Shown: positions 6,333 through 15,070, counted from the stretch's first letter. The stretch: DNA of 38,960 bases from Bacteroidales bacterium (GCA_024689285.1 JAILDR010000006.1:1-38960), one strand, 5' to 3'. Made by a program: numbers and translations. The notes: generated by a model not told the origin, from the letters alone.

Positions 6333-7997
6333 ATGAAAAAAGTTCTATTCTCATTAGTGGCTATGCTGCTCCTTTCGTTGAGTGGTATTGCACAGACCAC
6401 CTTTACAAAGGTTACCTCGGCCTCGGGTCTTGAGGCGGGTGCCAACTATCTAATCGTTGCCCATCACGAGGATTTGGGTGTGCTCGCTATGGGTTACCAA
6501 AAGTCAAACAACCGTCAGGCTGTGGTGGTGAACGAAAATGGTGACGCCATCACGGTGACGCTGGGTAACGATCCCATGAGCGAAACCGACGTGTTCCAGT
6601 TCACTTTGGGTGGAAGCACCGGTGCCTGGACTTTGTTTGATGAAGTGAAAGGCGGCTATCTTTATGCTGCAAGTAGCACCAGCAACAATCTGAAGACGCA
6701 AACCACGCTTGATGCCAATGGCGAATGGAGCATCACTTTCAATGGTGACGGTACGGCTGAGGTTGTTGCCCAAGGCGAAAACACGCGCAACAACATGCGC
6801 TTCAACCCCAATGCCTCCAACAATGCTCCGCTGTTCAGCTGCTATGCTGAGACTTCAAACATTGATACACGCGTCAGCTTCTACAAGGCCGGAGGCGGTT
6901 CGCAGCCCGACCCTGAGCCGAGCAATTATCCCACCAACTTCGCAGGGCAAGCCGACGGCGTTGACGTGACCCTCACTTGGACTGATGCCCTTGGCGCACA
7001 ACTGCCCGCCAAGTATTTGGTTGTGGCCTCTACAGGCAACATTACGGTGCCCGTCGACGGTGAGCCTGTTTCCGATGGCCCATTAGCCAAGAATGTGGCT
7101 TACGGCACGCAAACTGTAACCTTCAGCGGATTGCAAGGTGATACTAATTATCATTTTGCCATCTTCCCCTACACCAACGGCGGCTCAAACATTGACTACA
7201 AGACGGATGGCAATTATCCAACGGCCACTGTAGCCACCCAAAGCGTTTACAGTCTGCTTTACGAAGAGTTCGATGAAGGTCTTGGCGTATTCACGACTTA
7301 TGATGCATACGGCGACCAGACCTGGCATCAGGCTACCCACCAAGGCACAACCTATGCCAATATGAACGGCTATGCTGACGGAGCCCCTCACCAAAATGAA
7401 GACTGGCTGATTGGCTATGTACAGATTTCACCCAATATGGTGTTTAACGAGGTTTGGCTTGAATTCAGTACGGCCATGAAGTTTGAAGGTAATGCCCTGC
7501 GTGTAGCCGTCTCCAGCGACTATGATGGCAACAGCGACCCCAGCGATTTCGAATGGGAAGACATCACCGATGCTTTTGATTATTCGACGGGTAACTACGA
7601 ATGGGTTGAGTCTGGCAAAGTCGATGTTGCTGCATTGGTTCCGAATTATCCCACTTCTTTCTACGTTGCTTTCATTTACACCAGCACTACCGAAGCAGCC
7701 GCTTCATGGGAGATTGACTATGTGAAAGTGACGGGTACGAATGTGAATGCCGTTAATGAAGTTGTGACATCAGCTGTCAGCCTCTATCCCAACCCTGCCC
7801 GTGACCAGGTTTCGTTCATGCTTGAGGATGATGCCGAGGTCAGCTTCTTCGATATGAAAGGCCGCATGGTTGGCACTATGCAATGTGAGTCTGGCCAAAA
7901 CCAAATCAATGTCAGCGGACTGGTCAACGGCGTTTACTTCGTCAATGTCCGCTATGCCAATGGTGGCACTGTCATCACTAAGTTCGTGAAGTTCTGA
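6333..7997 (+). CDS. Secreted multidomain protein with type IX sorting domain
   Basis: The 554-residue precursor has a Sec signal peptide (MKKVLFSLVAMLLLSLSGIA, cleavage near 20). Residues about 21-185 form a beta-rich domain with repeated W/Y-hydrophobic strands, possibly lectin-like. About 200-300 is an Fn3-like domain (DVTLTWTDAL, TVTFSGLQGDTNYHFAIFPY). About 305-475 resembles the choice-of-anchor/cleaved-adhesin jelly roll (LYEEFDEGLGVFTTYD, EDWLIGYV, SWEIDYVKV). The last 75 residues are a type A type IX secretion sorting domain (VSLYPNPARDQVSF ... GVYFVNVRYANGGTVITKFV). It should cross the outer membrane by T9SS and attach to the surface or be released. No catalytic motif is visible. It begins 29 nt after the Fe-S scaffold gene; whether they share a transcript is unclear. 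Confidence 0.85.
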   Translation: MKKVLFSLVAMLLLSLSGIAQTTFTKVTSASGLEAGANYLIVAHHEDLGVLAMGYQKSNNRQAVVVNENGDAITVTLGNDPMSETDVFQFTLGGSTGAWTLFDEVKGGYLYAASSTSNNLKTQTTLDANGEWSITFNGDGTAEVVAQGENTRNNMRFNPNASNNAPLFSCYAETSNIDTRVSFYKAGGGSQPDPEPSNYPTNFAGQADGVDVTLTWTDALGAQLPAKYLVVASTGNITVPVDGEPVSDGPLAKNVAYGTQTVTFSGLQGDTNYHFAIFPYTNGGSNIDYKTDGNYPTATVATQSVYSLLYEEFDEGLGVFTTYDAYGDQTWHQATHQGTTYANMNGYADGAPHQNEDWLIGYVQISPNMVFNEVWLEFSTAMKFEGNALRVAVSSDYDGNSDPSDFEWEDITDAFDYSTGNYEWVESGKVDVAALVPNYPTSFYVAFIYTSTTEAAASWEIDYVKVTGTNVNAVNEVVTSAVSLYPNPARDQVSFMLEDDAEVSFFDMKGRMVGTMQCESGQNQINVSGLVNGVYFVNVRYANGGTVITKFVKF

Positions 7998-8029
7998 TAC
8001 AGACGCAAGGCAACAACAAGAATACAAAC

Positions 8030-9589
8030 TTGAAACTACGTGTCCTCATATTGCTTATGTTCCTCACAGGTTGGGCTACTGCCCAACAAGTGGAACCGGT
8101 ACGCTATGAGGTGAACCGTTGGAACAAGGAACAAGGCTGCCACTTCGAGTCGTTTGGCGCGCAAGGAGGCATGATAGCTTATGAGACCGAGAAAGCCGAC
8201 AAGGAGAAGCATCGCTTGTGGAGTTTCGCTTGCTTAGACAGCAACCTCTACGAATTGCGTAACGACCTCATCCCTTTGCCTGAAAAGATGGCTTTCCATT
8301 GCTCTGGCCACGATGAGCGTTTTGCCACCTTCCTCTTTGTCAACAATGGAAATAAGAAGGCCTCCGATTCGCTTGATTTCATTGTGGTTGCCTATAATCG
8401 AAAAGAGAACGCCTACCGTACTTTTTGGGACAAATGGCCCGAAAAGACGGTGGCGTTGTCAGTTGCCGTTGCCGATGGCACGATGTTGCTGGCTATGAAT
8501 AACAAAAGCGGCAACGGTGTCTTGGCTTTCTATGATTTGACCTCTAATGCGTGTCGGTCGGTAACGCCATCTTGTTCAAGTAGTTTTATCCTGTTTCAGA
8601 CGGAGGCTTTCCCCCAGCGTCATTGTTTTGTGGTTGCTGCCAAGGAGTATGAGGACAAGCATTTTGTGTCGACTTCTTTCATGGTCTATTCCACATCGGG
8701 CAATCTGCAGGCTTCCTACCGTTACGAGAACATCCCTAATGCCGCTTTGGGCCGTATGGTTTTCCGTTTTGACGAAAACAATAACCTTGTGGTTATTGGC
8801 ACTTTGGAACGCGAAACAGGCCGAAAGGTCACTCTGGAAGGTGTTACGGGAGACTTCGACAAGGAGAGCCTCGGTGTGGTGTGGATGCGCTTTGCTTCGG
8901 GCAGTCCGGAGAGCAAGGTGTATCTTTTCAAGGATATGCCGGAGATTGAACATGCCTTGACTTCTTCCGACCGGGTAAGAGTGCGGGAGGAGCGACTGAG
9001 AAACCAAAAGAAGGAGAATCCCGCGAGAGGCGAAATAGCCTTCCAGTTTCTGAAGCCTCGACTGACTGATTTTGGAGACTTGACCATATTTGCTGTGGAG
9101 GCTTTTATGCCTTATTATCATGTTGAGACACGTATGGGTTATGGCTACTACGGTCGCTATGGCGGATATCCTTATTCTTATACGGTTTTCGACGGCTATG
9201 ATTTCTTTAGCGAAATCTTGCTGGCTTTCGACCGTAACGGGCTTCTGCTATGGCAACAGTCGGTGAAGTTTGACAACGAGCTGACATACGACCTTTATTC
9301 TCACGCTTCCGAAGGTGCATGCTTTGATGAGCTTGTGGTGGTTTCGCCTTATCGAAACAAATTGCGTTACACCGCTTTCGATGCCGTTGGGCAGCCTCTG
9401 ATGAACCCACAGGAAGAGAAAATTGCCCCGATTTATGGTGCTGATTATGTGGACGAAGAATATTTCGCCCAAATTGGGAAATGGTTCGGCAACAGTTTCC
9501 TTATCTATGGCTCGCAGGTGATACAGAACGGTACGCAGCCTAAGCCCCGTCGTTGGGTCTATTATTTGCAAAAGGTTCAATACGAATGA
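8030..9589 (+). CDS. Secreted protein of unknown function (TTG start)
   Basis: The 519-residue product begins with a Sec signal peptide (MKLRVLILLMFLTGWATA, then QQ). The start codon is TTG at 8030; no in-frame ATG or GTG exists between it and the stop of the preceding gene, and the signal peptide begins exactly there. The mature part is a long series of short beta strands with aromatic residues (for example RLWSFACLDSNLYELRNDLI, SFMVYSTSGNLQASYRY, LLAFDRNGLLLWQQ), suggesting a beta-propeller-like fold. A Gly/Tyr-rich patch (MGYGYYGRYGGYPYSY) lies near residues 369-385. There is no sorting domain, lipobox or catalytic motif. It follows the sorted protein by 32 nt and precedes the next gene by 3 nt. 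Confidence 0.75.
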   Translation: MKLRVLILLMFLTGWATAQQVEPVRYEVNRWNKEQGCHFESFGAQGGMIAYETEKADKEKHRLWSFACLDSNLYELRNDLIPLPEKMAFHCSGHDERFATFLFVNNGNKKASDSLDFIVVAYNRKENAYRTFWDKWPEKTVALSVAVADGTMLLAMNNKSGNGVLAFYDLTSNACRSVTPSCSSSFILFQTEAFPQRHCFVVAAKEYEDKHFVSTSFMVYSTSGNLQASYRYENIPNAALGRMVFRFDENNNLVVIGTLERETGRKVTLEGVTGDFDKESLGVVWMRFASGSPESKVYLFKDMPEIEHALTSSDRVRVREERLRNQKKENPARGEIAFQFLKPRLTDFGDLTIFAVEAFMPYYHVETRMGYGYYGRYGGYPYSYTVFDGYDFFSEILLAFDRNGLLLWQQSVKFDNELTYDLYSHASEGACFDELVVVSPYRNKLRYTAFDAVGQPLMNPQEEKIAPIYGADYVDEEYFAQIGKWFGNSFLIYGSQVIQNGTQPKPRRWVYYLQKVQYE

Positions 9590-9592
9590 TTT

Positions 9593-10261
9593 ATGATAGG
9601 AAGCTACATTAAATACTTGTTGCAGCGTAAGAGCAAATTCAGCATTCATTCGCCTTTTGTTTATGAATTCATGACCAAAGTGCTCTACGACAAAGGACCC
9701 AATCGCGATTATGACACGATGACAAGAATAAGCCGTTTGTTGGACGGGAAGAAATACGCTACGCGCTCACGCCGCAAAGAAGGGCGTTTGCTCTATCGCC
9801 TGGTGAATTTTCTTGAACCCGAAACGGTGGTGTCGTTTGGAACGCTATCGGCACTCAACACGACGGCCTTAGCTCTCGGCAACCTACAAACTAAAGTCTA
9901 TCTTGACCATTCCTCCAGTTTCCTTGATACGATGAATTCCATGGGTGTGGTCAACGTGAACTTGTTGCGTCGCGACAAGTCAGAGCAGGAACAGCTGGAG
10001 CGGCTGATTCTTGATTTCGTCTTCTTCGGCTTGAATGATTTTGGCGAAGACACTTGGAACAAACTGGAAGAGGCTTATGCCCAAGCCAATGAGGAGACCG
10101 TACTGATCTTTGAGGGCATCCACCACTCGCATCGCACCGAAGCCGCCTGGGAGGCCGTTAAGGCAGACGAGGACGTCACGTTGAGCATCGATGTGTATTC
10201 CCTTGGACTGGTCTTTTTCAAAGAAGGCATCGAAAAACAGGACTTCGTGTTAAAGTATTGA
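9593..10261 (+). CDS. Class I methyltransferase-like protein with degenerate SAM motif
   Basis: The 222-residue protein resembles a Bacteroidetes family annotated as class I SAM-dependent methyltransferases: a KFSIHSPFVYEFMTKVLYD start, a Rossmann-like middle and a DVTLSIDVYSLGLVFFKEGI end. Where functional members have an acidic E-x-G-T-x-x-G SAM loop, this protein has VVSFGTLSALN (79-89): the acidic residue and the second glycine are replaced. The later strand that normally reads D-F-V-F-F-D-G-N-H is DFVFFGLNDF. SAM binding is therefore doubtful, and it may be an inactive or repurposed fold. It starts 3 nt after the previous stop and ends 21 nt before the cobalamin adenosyltransferase, so all three are probably co-transcribed. 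Confidence 0.7.
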   Translation: MIGSYIKYLLQRKSKFSIHSPFVYEFMTKVLYDKGPNRDYDTMTRISRLLDGKKYATRSRRKEGRLLYRLVNFLEPETVVSFGTLSALNTTALALGNLQTKVYLDHSSSFLDTMNSMGVVNVNLLRRDKSEQEQLERLILDFVFFGLNDFGEDTWNKLEEAYAQANEETVLIFEGIHHSHRTEAAWEAVKADEDVTLSIDVYSLGLVFFKEGIEKQDFVLKY

Positions 10262-10262
10262 A

Positions 10263-10283
10263 TCTGAAATCCGAAATTTGAAA
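10263..10283 (+). repeat. Three degenerate heptamers abutting a start codon
   Basis: TCTGAAA, TCCGAAA and TTTGAAA are joined head to tail between the methyltransferase-like stop and the adenosyltransferase ATG. The last A of the third unit is the A of the ATG. Confidence 0.55.
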
Positions 10284-10843
10284 TGAAAAACATCACTTAT
10301 ACAAAAACTGGCGATGAAGGCAAGACCTCATTGATAGGAGGCCTGCGCGTTGCGAAATATGACGACCGGGTGGAGGCTTATGGCACCGTTGACGAGCTGA
10401 GTGCTTTCATAGGCGTGCTTTATGACCAGGAAGGCGTCAGCGCAGAGATGCACACCGTGTTGGATGCTATCCAGAACAAGTTGTTCACCATCGAGTCGCA
10501 TTTTGCCTTGGACGAAAACTCAGAGGTGAAAAAGATGATTCCGGTATTGACAGCTGAAGACGTGGCTTTTGTGGAGCATGAAATCGATGTGATGAACGAA
10601 CAGCTTCCCGAATTGCGGTCGTTTGTCATCCCGGGTGGCAACTTGAAGGCGAGTTATGCCCATGTGTGTCGCACGGTGTGTCGTCGTGCCGAGCGTCAAG
10701 GTTGGCGTTTGGCATCGCAGCACCCCGTTGATTCGCTGGATTTGAAGTACCTCAATCGGTTGTCTGATTACTTTTTTGTTCTGGCAAGATATTTTGGTTA
10801 TTTAGACAAAGTAGATGAAAATAGTTGGAAATCAACGGAGTAA
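10283..10843 (+). CDS. Cob(I)alamin adenosyltransferase, PduO type
   Basis: The 186-residue protein matches the PduO/MMAB class, which transfers the 5'-deoxyadenosyl group from ATP to cob(I)alamin to make adenosylcobalamin in the cytosol. Key features are the N-terminal ATP-binding motif YTKTGDEGKTSLIGG, the DRVEAYGTVDELSAFIG segment, a central helix ending in LRSFVIPGG, and the C-terminal CRTVCRRAERQ motif, followed by YLNRLSDYFFVLARY. Length is typical. No cobalamin-dependent mutase or other B12 gene is in the window, so the coenzyme user lies elsewhere. It is the last gene before a new promoter at 10872. Confidence 0.94.
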   Translation: MKNITYTKTGDEGKTSLIGGLRVAKYDDRVEAYGTVDELSAFIGVLYDQEGVSAEMHTVLDAIQNKLFTIESHFALDENSEVKKMIPVLTAEDVAFVEHEIDVMNEQLPELRSFVIPGGNLKASYAHVCRTVCRRAERQGWRLASQHPVDSLDLKYLNRLSDYFFVLARYFGYLDKVDENSWKSTE

Positions 10844-10871
10844 AAATTTATAATTTTTCTTAAAAAAGTGC

Positions 10872-10900
10872 TTGACAATACAAAAAAACTTGTATTTTTG
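10872..10900 (+). promoter_or_regulatory. Promoter of the DUF2795 gene
   Basis: TTG at 10872-10874, an 18-nt spacer and TATTTTTG at 10893-10900 form an almost ideal Bacteroidota promoter. Transcription should start near 10907, giving a leader of about 20 nt before the ATG at 10929. Confidence 0.8.
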
Positions 10901-10928
10901 CGCCCTCAAAAATAAATAGGTACAGATT

Positions 10929-11150
10929 ATGTATTGGACATTAGAATTGGCATCAAAACTGGAAGACGCTCCTTGGCCTGCAACCCGCGATGAGCTCTTA
11001 GATTGGGCCTTGCGTACAGGAGCGCAGGAAGAAATCATAGAAAACCTTCAGGAGATGGAGGACGAAGGCGAGATATACGAACGCATCGAAGACCTTTGGC
11101 CCGACTATCCTTCCAAGGACGATTTCTTCTTCAACGAGGATGAATATTGA
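10929..11150 (+). CDS. DUF2795 family small acidic protein
   Basis: A 73-residue, strongly acidic protein (MYWTLELASKLEDAPWPATR start, ending in a run of Asp, Glu, Phe and Tyr). The APWPATRDELLDWA segment and the following EIIENLQEMEDEGE helix match DUF2795, a short helical family of unknown function widely conserved in Bacteroidetes. It is a monocistronic unit with its own strong promoter and two tandem terminators downstream, which suggests a well-expressed housekeeping protein. No nucleic-acid-binding motif is evident and the negative charge argues against direct DNA binding. Confidence 0.85.
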   Translation: MYWTLELASKLEDAPWPATRDELLDWALRTGAQEEIIENLQEMEDEGEIYERIEDLWPDYPSKDDFFFNEDEY

Positions 11151-11184
11151 TTAGGTAAACGATTGTTTATCAAAAACAACGAAT

Positions 11185-11220
11185 AGGCTGTCAGGTTAAC
11201 TGATGGCCTGTTTTTCTTTT
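11185..11220 (+). terminator. Terminator 1 after the DUF2795 gene
   Basis: AGGCTGTCAG pairs with CTGATGGCCT across a GTTAA loop, with two G-U wobbles, and is followed by GTTTTTCTTTT. It lies 34 nt past the stop codon. Confidence 0.8.
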
Positions 11221-11270
11221 TGTCTCTTTCAAAAAGTGGAAATATGGACGGTTTTTGTAAATCGGTGCTT

Positions 11271-11317
11271 AAACGGGCGGAAACTTGCTTTTTTTTCAAG
11301 TTTCCGCCCGTTTTATT
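11271..11317 (+). terminator. Terminator 2 (17-bp perfect stem)
   Basis: AAACGGGCGGAAACTTG (11271-11287) and its exact complement (11297-11313) flank a nine-base, T-rich loop and end in TTTTATT. The long perfect stem could stop transcription from both directions. Confidence 0.75.
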
Positions 11318-11319
11318 CT

Positions 11320-11436
11320 TTACGTTCGACAATTCTTTTTCGCTATAGCTTCATTTAAGACTGATGTTTCACCAATTGCGGCAGCAATGGCCTTAACTAT
11401 ATCGCGAGGCTGGTCTTCTCCAACAAAAACAGCTAC
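11320..11436 (-). pseudogene. Possible remnant of a protein C-terminus
   Basis: On the minus strand 38 codons read as protein-like sequence (GEDQPRDIVKAIAAAIGE in the middle, ending AKKNCRT and a TAA at 11322-11320). Immediately upstream in the same frame are three consecutive TAA codons and no start codon, so this cannot be a complete gene. I do not recognise the family. It looks like a fragment left by deletion or rearrangement, but a chance open frame of this length is possible. Confidence 0.3.
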
Positions 11437-11788
11437 TTATTATTAACGTGAGTCCGATATAAAATAATGGATTGAAAAAGAATAAAAATCATTGTCTTTG
11501 CCAAGTGATAACAAAGTAGTAAGCAGGTAATTGTCTCGTGTTTGCCTCGTGTTTCACATGTAAATTACTCAATTGTTCTTATATTGTTATTCGATTGTTC
11601 TTCGATTTATAATCGAAGAACAATCGAATAACAGATGAAGAAGAATAGAGTAAAAGACAAGGCAAGTCCGAGGTGACTTGTACTGAATAAGTTGACACTT
11701 TAGGAAAAAAGAGTATCGGTATGCGACCGGAAGGAAGGATGGAAGACGAGAGAAGAGCTTTTCCGTTATGAACCTCAAGAAAAATTCC
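11321..11788. other. Gene-poor interval before the MMPL transporter
   Basis: No complete gene is seen in these 468 nt. The interval holds the minus-strand fragment at 11320-11436, two direct copies of CTCGTGTTT near 11530-11555, a 49-bp palindrome (11585-11633) and a small inverted repeat CAAGTC-n6-GACTTG near 11663-11680. The sequence GTACTGAATAAGTTGACACT (from 11680) looks to me like the end of an insertion sequence, but no matching second end or transposase was found. Confidence 0.5.
11585..11633. repeat. 49-bp palindrome (23-bp perfect arms, 3-nt centre)
   Basis: The left arm runs 11585-11607 (TGTTATTCGATTGTTC then TTCGATT), the centre is TAT, and the right arm 11611-11633 is its exact reverse complement. 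The arms contain ATTCGATTGTTCTTCGATT, itself a near-direct repeat of TTCGATT. It is AT-rich, lacks a following T run, and lies about 180 nt upstream of the MMPL gene. It could be an operator, a cruciform or a remnant miniature element. Confidence 0.85.
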
Positions 11789-11796
11789 TATTTTTG
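11789..11796 (+). promoter_or_regulatory. Promoter -7 element of the MMPL transporter gene
   Basis: TATTTTTG fits TAnnTTTG and is 19 nt before the GTG start at 11816, implying a very short leader of about 13 nt. A TTATGA near 11766 is the best, weak, -33 candidate. Confidence 0.6.
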
Positions 11797-11815
11797 CAGC
11801 CCGAAATAGACATAG

Positions 11816-14800
11816 GTGGCAAAGATTAATCTGTCAGATTTTGTTGTAAGGAATCGTCTTGTGTTCCTTATTGTGGCGGTTGCGTTGGCAATCGCTTGCG
11901 CGCTTTTGATTCCCCATACGAACATCAATACCGACATGACCCGCTATCTGCCCAACGATTCGCAGATGAAGCAAGGCATCGACCGGATGACGGAGGAATT
12001 TGGTGAAGAAGCGGTTGGTACGGGTATGGTCAGGGTGATGTTTTGGTCGCTTCCCGACAGCCTAAAGCCTGCTGCCAAGGCTGAGCTTTCAAGCATTGAC
12101 GGCGTTTCCAACCTGTTGTATCAGGATGGCAGCGAAGAATACAACCAAGGCGAAAAGGTGCTGTATGAGCTGCTGTGCGGCAGCCAGCGGAGCCAGGAAG
12201 AAATCGCCAATGAGATTGCTGACAAGTATGGCGACCGGGTTATTGTTGAGAAAAGTGAAAATGGCACTACGGCTCCTGTAGGTGTGATACTGATAGCCTT
12301 GGTCTTGCTCCTTATTATATTGTTTGTTATGTGTGAGTCGTGGCTCGAACCGCCCATATTCCTTGCCGCCATTGGCGTGGCCGTGGCCATCAACATGGGT
12401 ACCAACGCCTTGCTGAAGAGCGTGTCGGTGACCACCAACTCGATTGCCGCTATCCTTCAGCTCGTGCTTTCCATCGATTATTCCATCATCCTCATGAACC
12501 GCTACAGGCAGGAAAAAGCCTTGGGAAAAGGCGACAACATCACGGCGATGACCCATGCGCTGAAAAAGGCTTCTCCCTCGATTGTGAGCAGCGCCTTTAC
12601 CACCATAGTCGGACTTCTGGCTCTTGTTTTCATGAAGCTGAAAATCGGTGCCGATATGGGAATCGTATTGGCGAAAGGCGTTCTTTGCAGTTTGGTGTCG
12701 ATTTATACCGTCTTGCCGTCAATCATATTGTTCATGGACGGCGCCATCGAGAAGTCGGCAAAAAAAGTATTGAAAAACAGGACCGATCGCCTTGCCGGTT
12801 TCAGCATGAAATTCCGTATCCCACTGGTCATAGTTTTTGTAATCATATTTGCGGGTTCATATTATCTTCATAACAAGACCGAAATTTCATTCTCTTTCGA
12901 ACAGAAATCTGAAATTGAAAAGTATTTTCCTCCGAAAAACATCACCGTGCTCCTGTACGACAATTCAGATGCGGCAAGAGTGATTGAACTGGCCGACAGC
13001 GTGGCTGCCCATCCGAATGTGAAGTCTTTCATTTCGTATCCTTCGCTGATGCAGAAACAGCTGACACCAACTGAAACCAAGAGCATGGTTGACGGTTTGA
13101 CGGCAATGGCTGGAGAGAGTGATTTCAACCTCGCTGATTTTGACATCAACATGATTGTGAAAGCTATTTATTACATAGGCTCCAGGAACCCAAGCGAAGA
13201 AAAAATGAGCCTTCATGACTTTGCCTCGCTTGCTGCCGAACTGAGTGCCGACACTACCCTTTCGTCTTATTATGCAGCCTCTTCACAAATCAGCGCAGAT
13301 AACTTGCAATACCTCAATATCCTCGTTTCGCTTACCGACACATGCCTTATCGACAGTAAACTGACCTCGAAAGAGATTGCTGACATTGTTGGCATCGATG
13401 AGGAACTCATCGCGCTTATTTGTCCGGAAGGCCAAAAGACCTCCATTCGCGAGATGGTCAAATCGTCAAGGGAACTGCTTGAGGCAAGCATGAGGCCTGC
13501 GCCTACAAGTAAAAAAACACCTGAACCTCAACTTGCTGAACATGAGGTTGAACTCCCCGTTGAGAATGATTCCGTTGAAACCAATGAGAGCATCGTTCAT
13601 GACGAAAATTTAGCCGTTGCAGAAGCGGATGATGAAGATGCAATTTACAAGGATTCAACCATTTTCCTGAGTCAGTATTCCTCTTCAGAGATTGCCCGGA
13701 TGGTAGGAATGAACGAGAAAAGTGCTGCCATCATATTCAACCTATACGGACGAACCGTGAAGCAAAAGACAAAAACCATGTCGTTGTATGATTTTATTTC
13801 TTTCGTCATCAACGACATAGCCAACAGGAAATTGTTCGCTTCGCAGATTGACCAAGAAAGCCGACGGCTGTTAAGACACAAGGAACAATTGATGCTGGCG
13901 ACACTTCAGGCTGGCAAAACCGAGGACGCAGAGGAAAGAGTTGTGGAAGAAATGGTGGCCGAGCTGGGGGAAACCCCGATGGAAATCGTTGAGCCTGCCG
14001 ACGAACCGGAAGAAGAGATTGCCGCTGCAACGCCGGCAGTTGACAAGGAGAACATAGAGAAACTCAACATGGCCGAAAGGGTCATGGGTATAGCCACCAA
14101 AGGGAGCCTTTTTGATGCTTCCGAGATGCATTCACTACTCACCTCTTTTGGCGCTGAAATGGAATTGAGTGACATTGAAATCGCTTTCTTATACAACGGC
14201 ATCCGCCATTTCGATGACGACGATGTGAGAATGTCGGTGGAAGATATGCTCCGAATGCTGAACGATTCCGTGATGAACCATCCGCGCTTTGCTTCATTGA
14301 TCAATGACGACATAAGGTCGGGAATGGATACGGTCAATGTCTTGATAAATGAAAACTTCGGCCAGCTGCGCGGAAGGAGGTATTCGCAGGCTATCGTTTT
14401 CACCGATTTGCCCAAGGAATCTGAAGCGACTCACGACTTTGTGGAGGCACTTGCGGCGCAATGCGACAATCGGTTTGAAAGCAGTCATTATCTTATAGGC
14501 GAATCGGTGATGATGAACGAGATGCGCAATCAGTTCGGGCATGAAATGCTGCTCGTTTCGCTCATCACCATATTGTCCATCTTCCTTATCGTGGCTTTCA
14601 GCTTCCGCTCGCTTGCCGTGCCTGCCATATTGGTAATGACGGTGATGTCAGCTGTGTATATCAATGTGACTGTGAGCGGACTGAACGGAGGCAGACTGCT
14701 CTACCTGGCCTATCTTATCATGCAAAGCATATTGATGGGTGCGACCATTGATTATGGTATACTTTTCACCAACAACTATCGTGAGGCCCGGGCGACGAAG

Positions 14801-15052
14801 AGCAAGATTGACTCCATACGCAAGGCTTATTTGGCATCAACCCACACCATTCTCACTTCGGGAACGATTATGACGTTGGCGCCGTTTGCGATGTCCATTA
14901 TGATAGATGATGCAACCATAGCAAAGATTCTGCAATGTATTGCAGCAGGTGCGTTGGCCGCTGTGGTGCTGATTATCTTTGTTCTGCCTGGGCTACTTGC
15001 CGCATTCGATCGGTTTGTGGTTCGTCGGGGGTATCGTCCTGACACCAAATAA
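11816..15052 (+). CDS. MMPL/RND-superfamily transporter with a large repeat-bearing periplasmic loop
   Basis: The 1078-residue product starts at GTG 11816; no nearby in-frame ATG exists. The N-terminal helix (about 13-34) and the first periplasmic loop lead to a helix bundle (about 153-350) with the proton-relay motif SIDYSIILMNRYRQE (Asp221). A second bundle (about 905-1065) has the matching ATIDYGILFTNNYREAR (Asp979). This duplicated layout is typical of MMPL exporters of lipids or hydrophobic compounds, driven by proton flux. The second periplasmic loop is very long (about 360-900) and contains three to four related helical modules ('EIA.(I/M)VG....A.I....G' then 'SL.DF...' or 'SVEDML...') joined by acidic linkers. 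It is monocistronic, facing a convergent protease gene 18 nt away. The substrate is unknown. Confidence 0.88.
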   Translation: MAKINLSDFVVRNRLVFLIVAVALAIACALLIPHTNINTDMTRYLPNDSQMKQGIDRMTEEFGEEAVGTGMVRVMFWSLPDSLKPAAKAELSSIDGVSNLLYQDGSEEYNQGEKVLYELLCGSQRSQEEIANEIADKYGDRVIVEKSENGTTAPVGVILIALVLLLIILFVMCESWLEPPIFLAAIGVAVAINMGTNALLKSVSVTTNSIAAILQLVLSIDYSIILMNRYRQEKALGKGDNITAMTHALKKASPSIVSSAFTTIVGLLALVFMKLKIGADMGIVLAKGVLCSLVSIYTVLPSIILFMDGAIEKSAKKVLKNRTDRLAGFSMKFRIPLVIVFVIIFAGSYYLHNKTEISFSFEQKSEIEKYFPPKNITVLLYDNSDAARVIELADSVAAHPNVKSFISYPSLMQKQLTPTETKSMVDGLTAMAGESDFNLADFDINMIVKAIYYIGSRNPSEEKMSLHDFASLAAELSADTTLSSYYAASSQISADNLQYLNILVSLTDTCLIDSKLTSKEIADIVGIDEELIALICPEGQKTSIREMVKSSRELLEASMRPAPTSKKTPEPQLAEHEVELPVENDSVETNESIVHDENLAVAEADDEDAIYKDSTIFLSQYSSSEIARMVGMNEKSAAIIFNLYGRTVKQKTKTMSLYDFISFVINDIANRKLFASQIDQESRRLLRHKEQLMLATLQAGKTEDAEERVVEEMVAELGETPMEIVEPADEPEEEIAAATPAVDKENIEKLNMAERVMGIATKGSLFDASEMHSLLTSFGAEMELSDIEIAFLYNGIRHFDDDDVRMSVEDMLRMLNDSVMNHPRFASLINDDIRSGMDTVNVLINENFGQLRGRRYSQAIVFTDLPKESEATHDFVEALAAQCDNRFESSHYLIGESVMMNEMRNQFGHEMLLVSLITILSIFLIVAFSFRSLAVPAILVMTVMSAVYINVTVSGLNGGRLLYLAYLIMQSILMGATIDYGILFTNNYREARATKSKIDSIRKAYLASTHTILTSGTIMTLAPFAMSIMIDDATIAKILQCIAAGALAAVVLIIFVLPGLLAAFDRFVVRRGYRPDTK

Positions 15053-15070
15053 GACGTTGTTGCGCTGCGC

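Noticed and set aside
11663..11700. Insertion-sequence-like end (GTACTGAATAAGTTGACACT)
   Set aside because: No transposase, second end or target duplication is visible; the resemblance rests on recall only.
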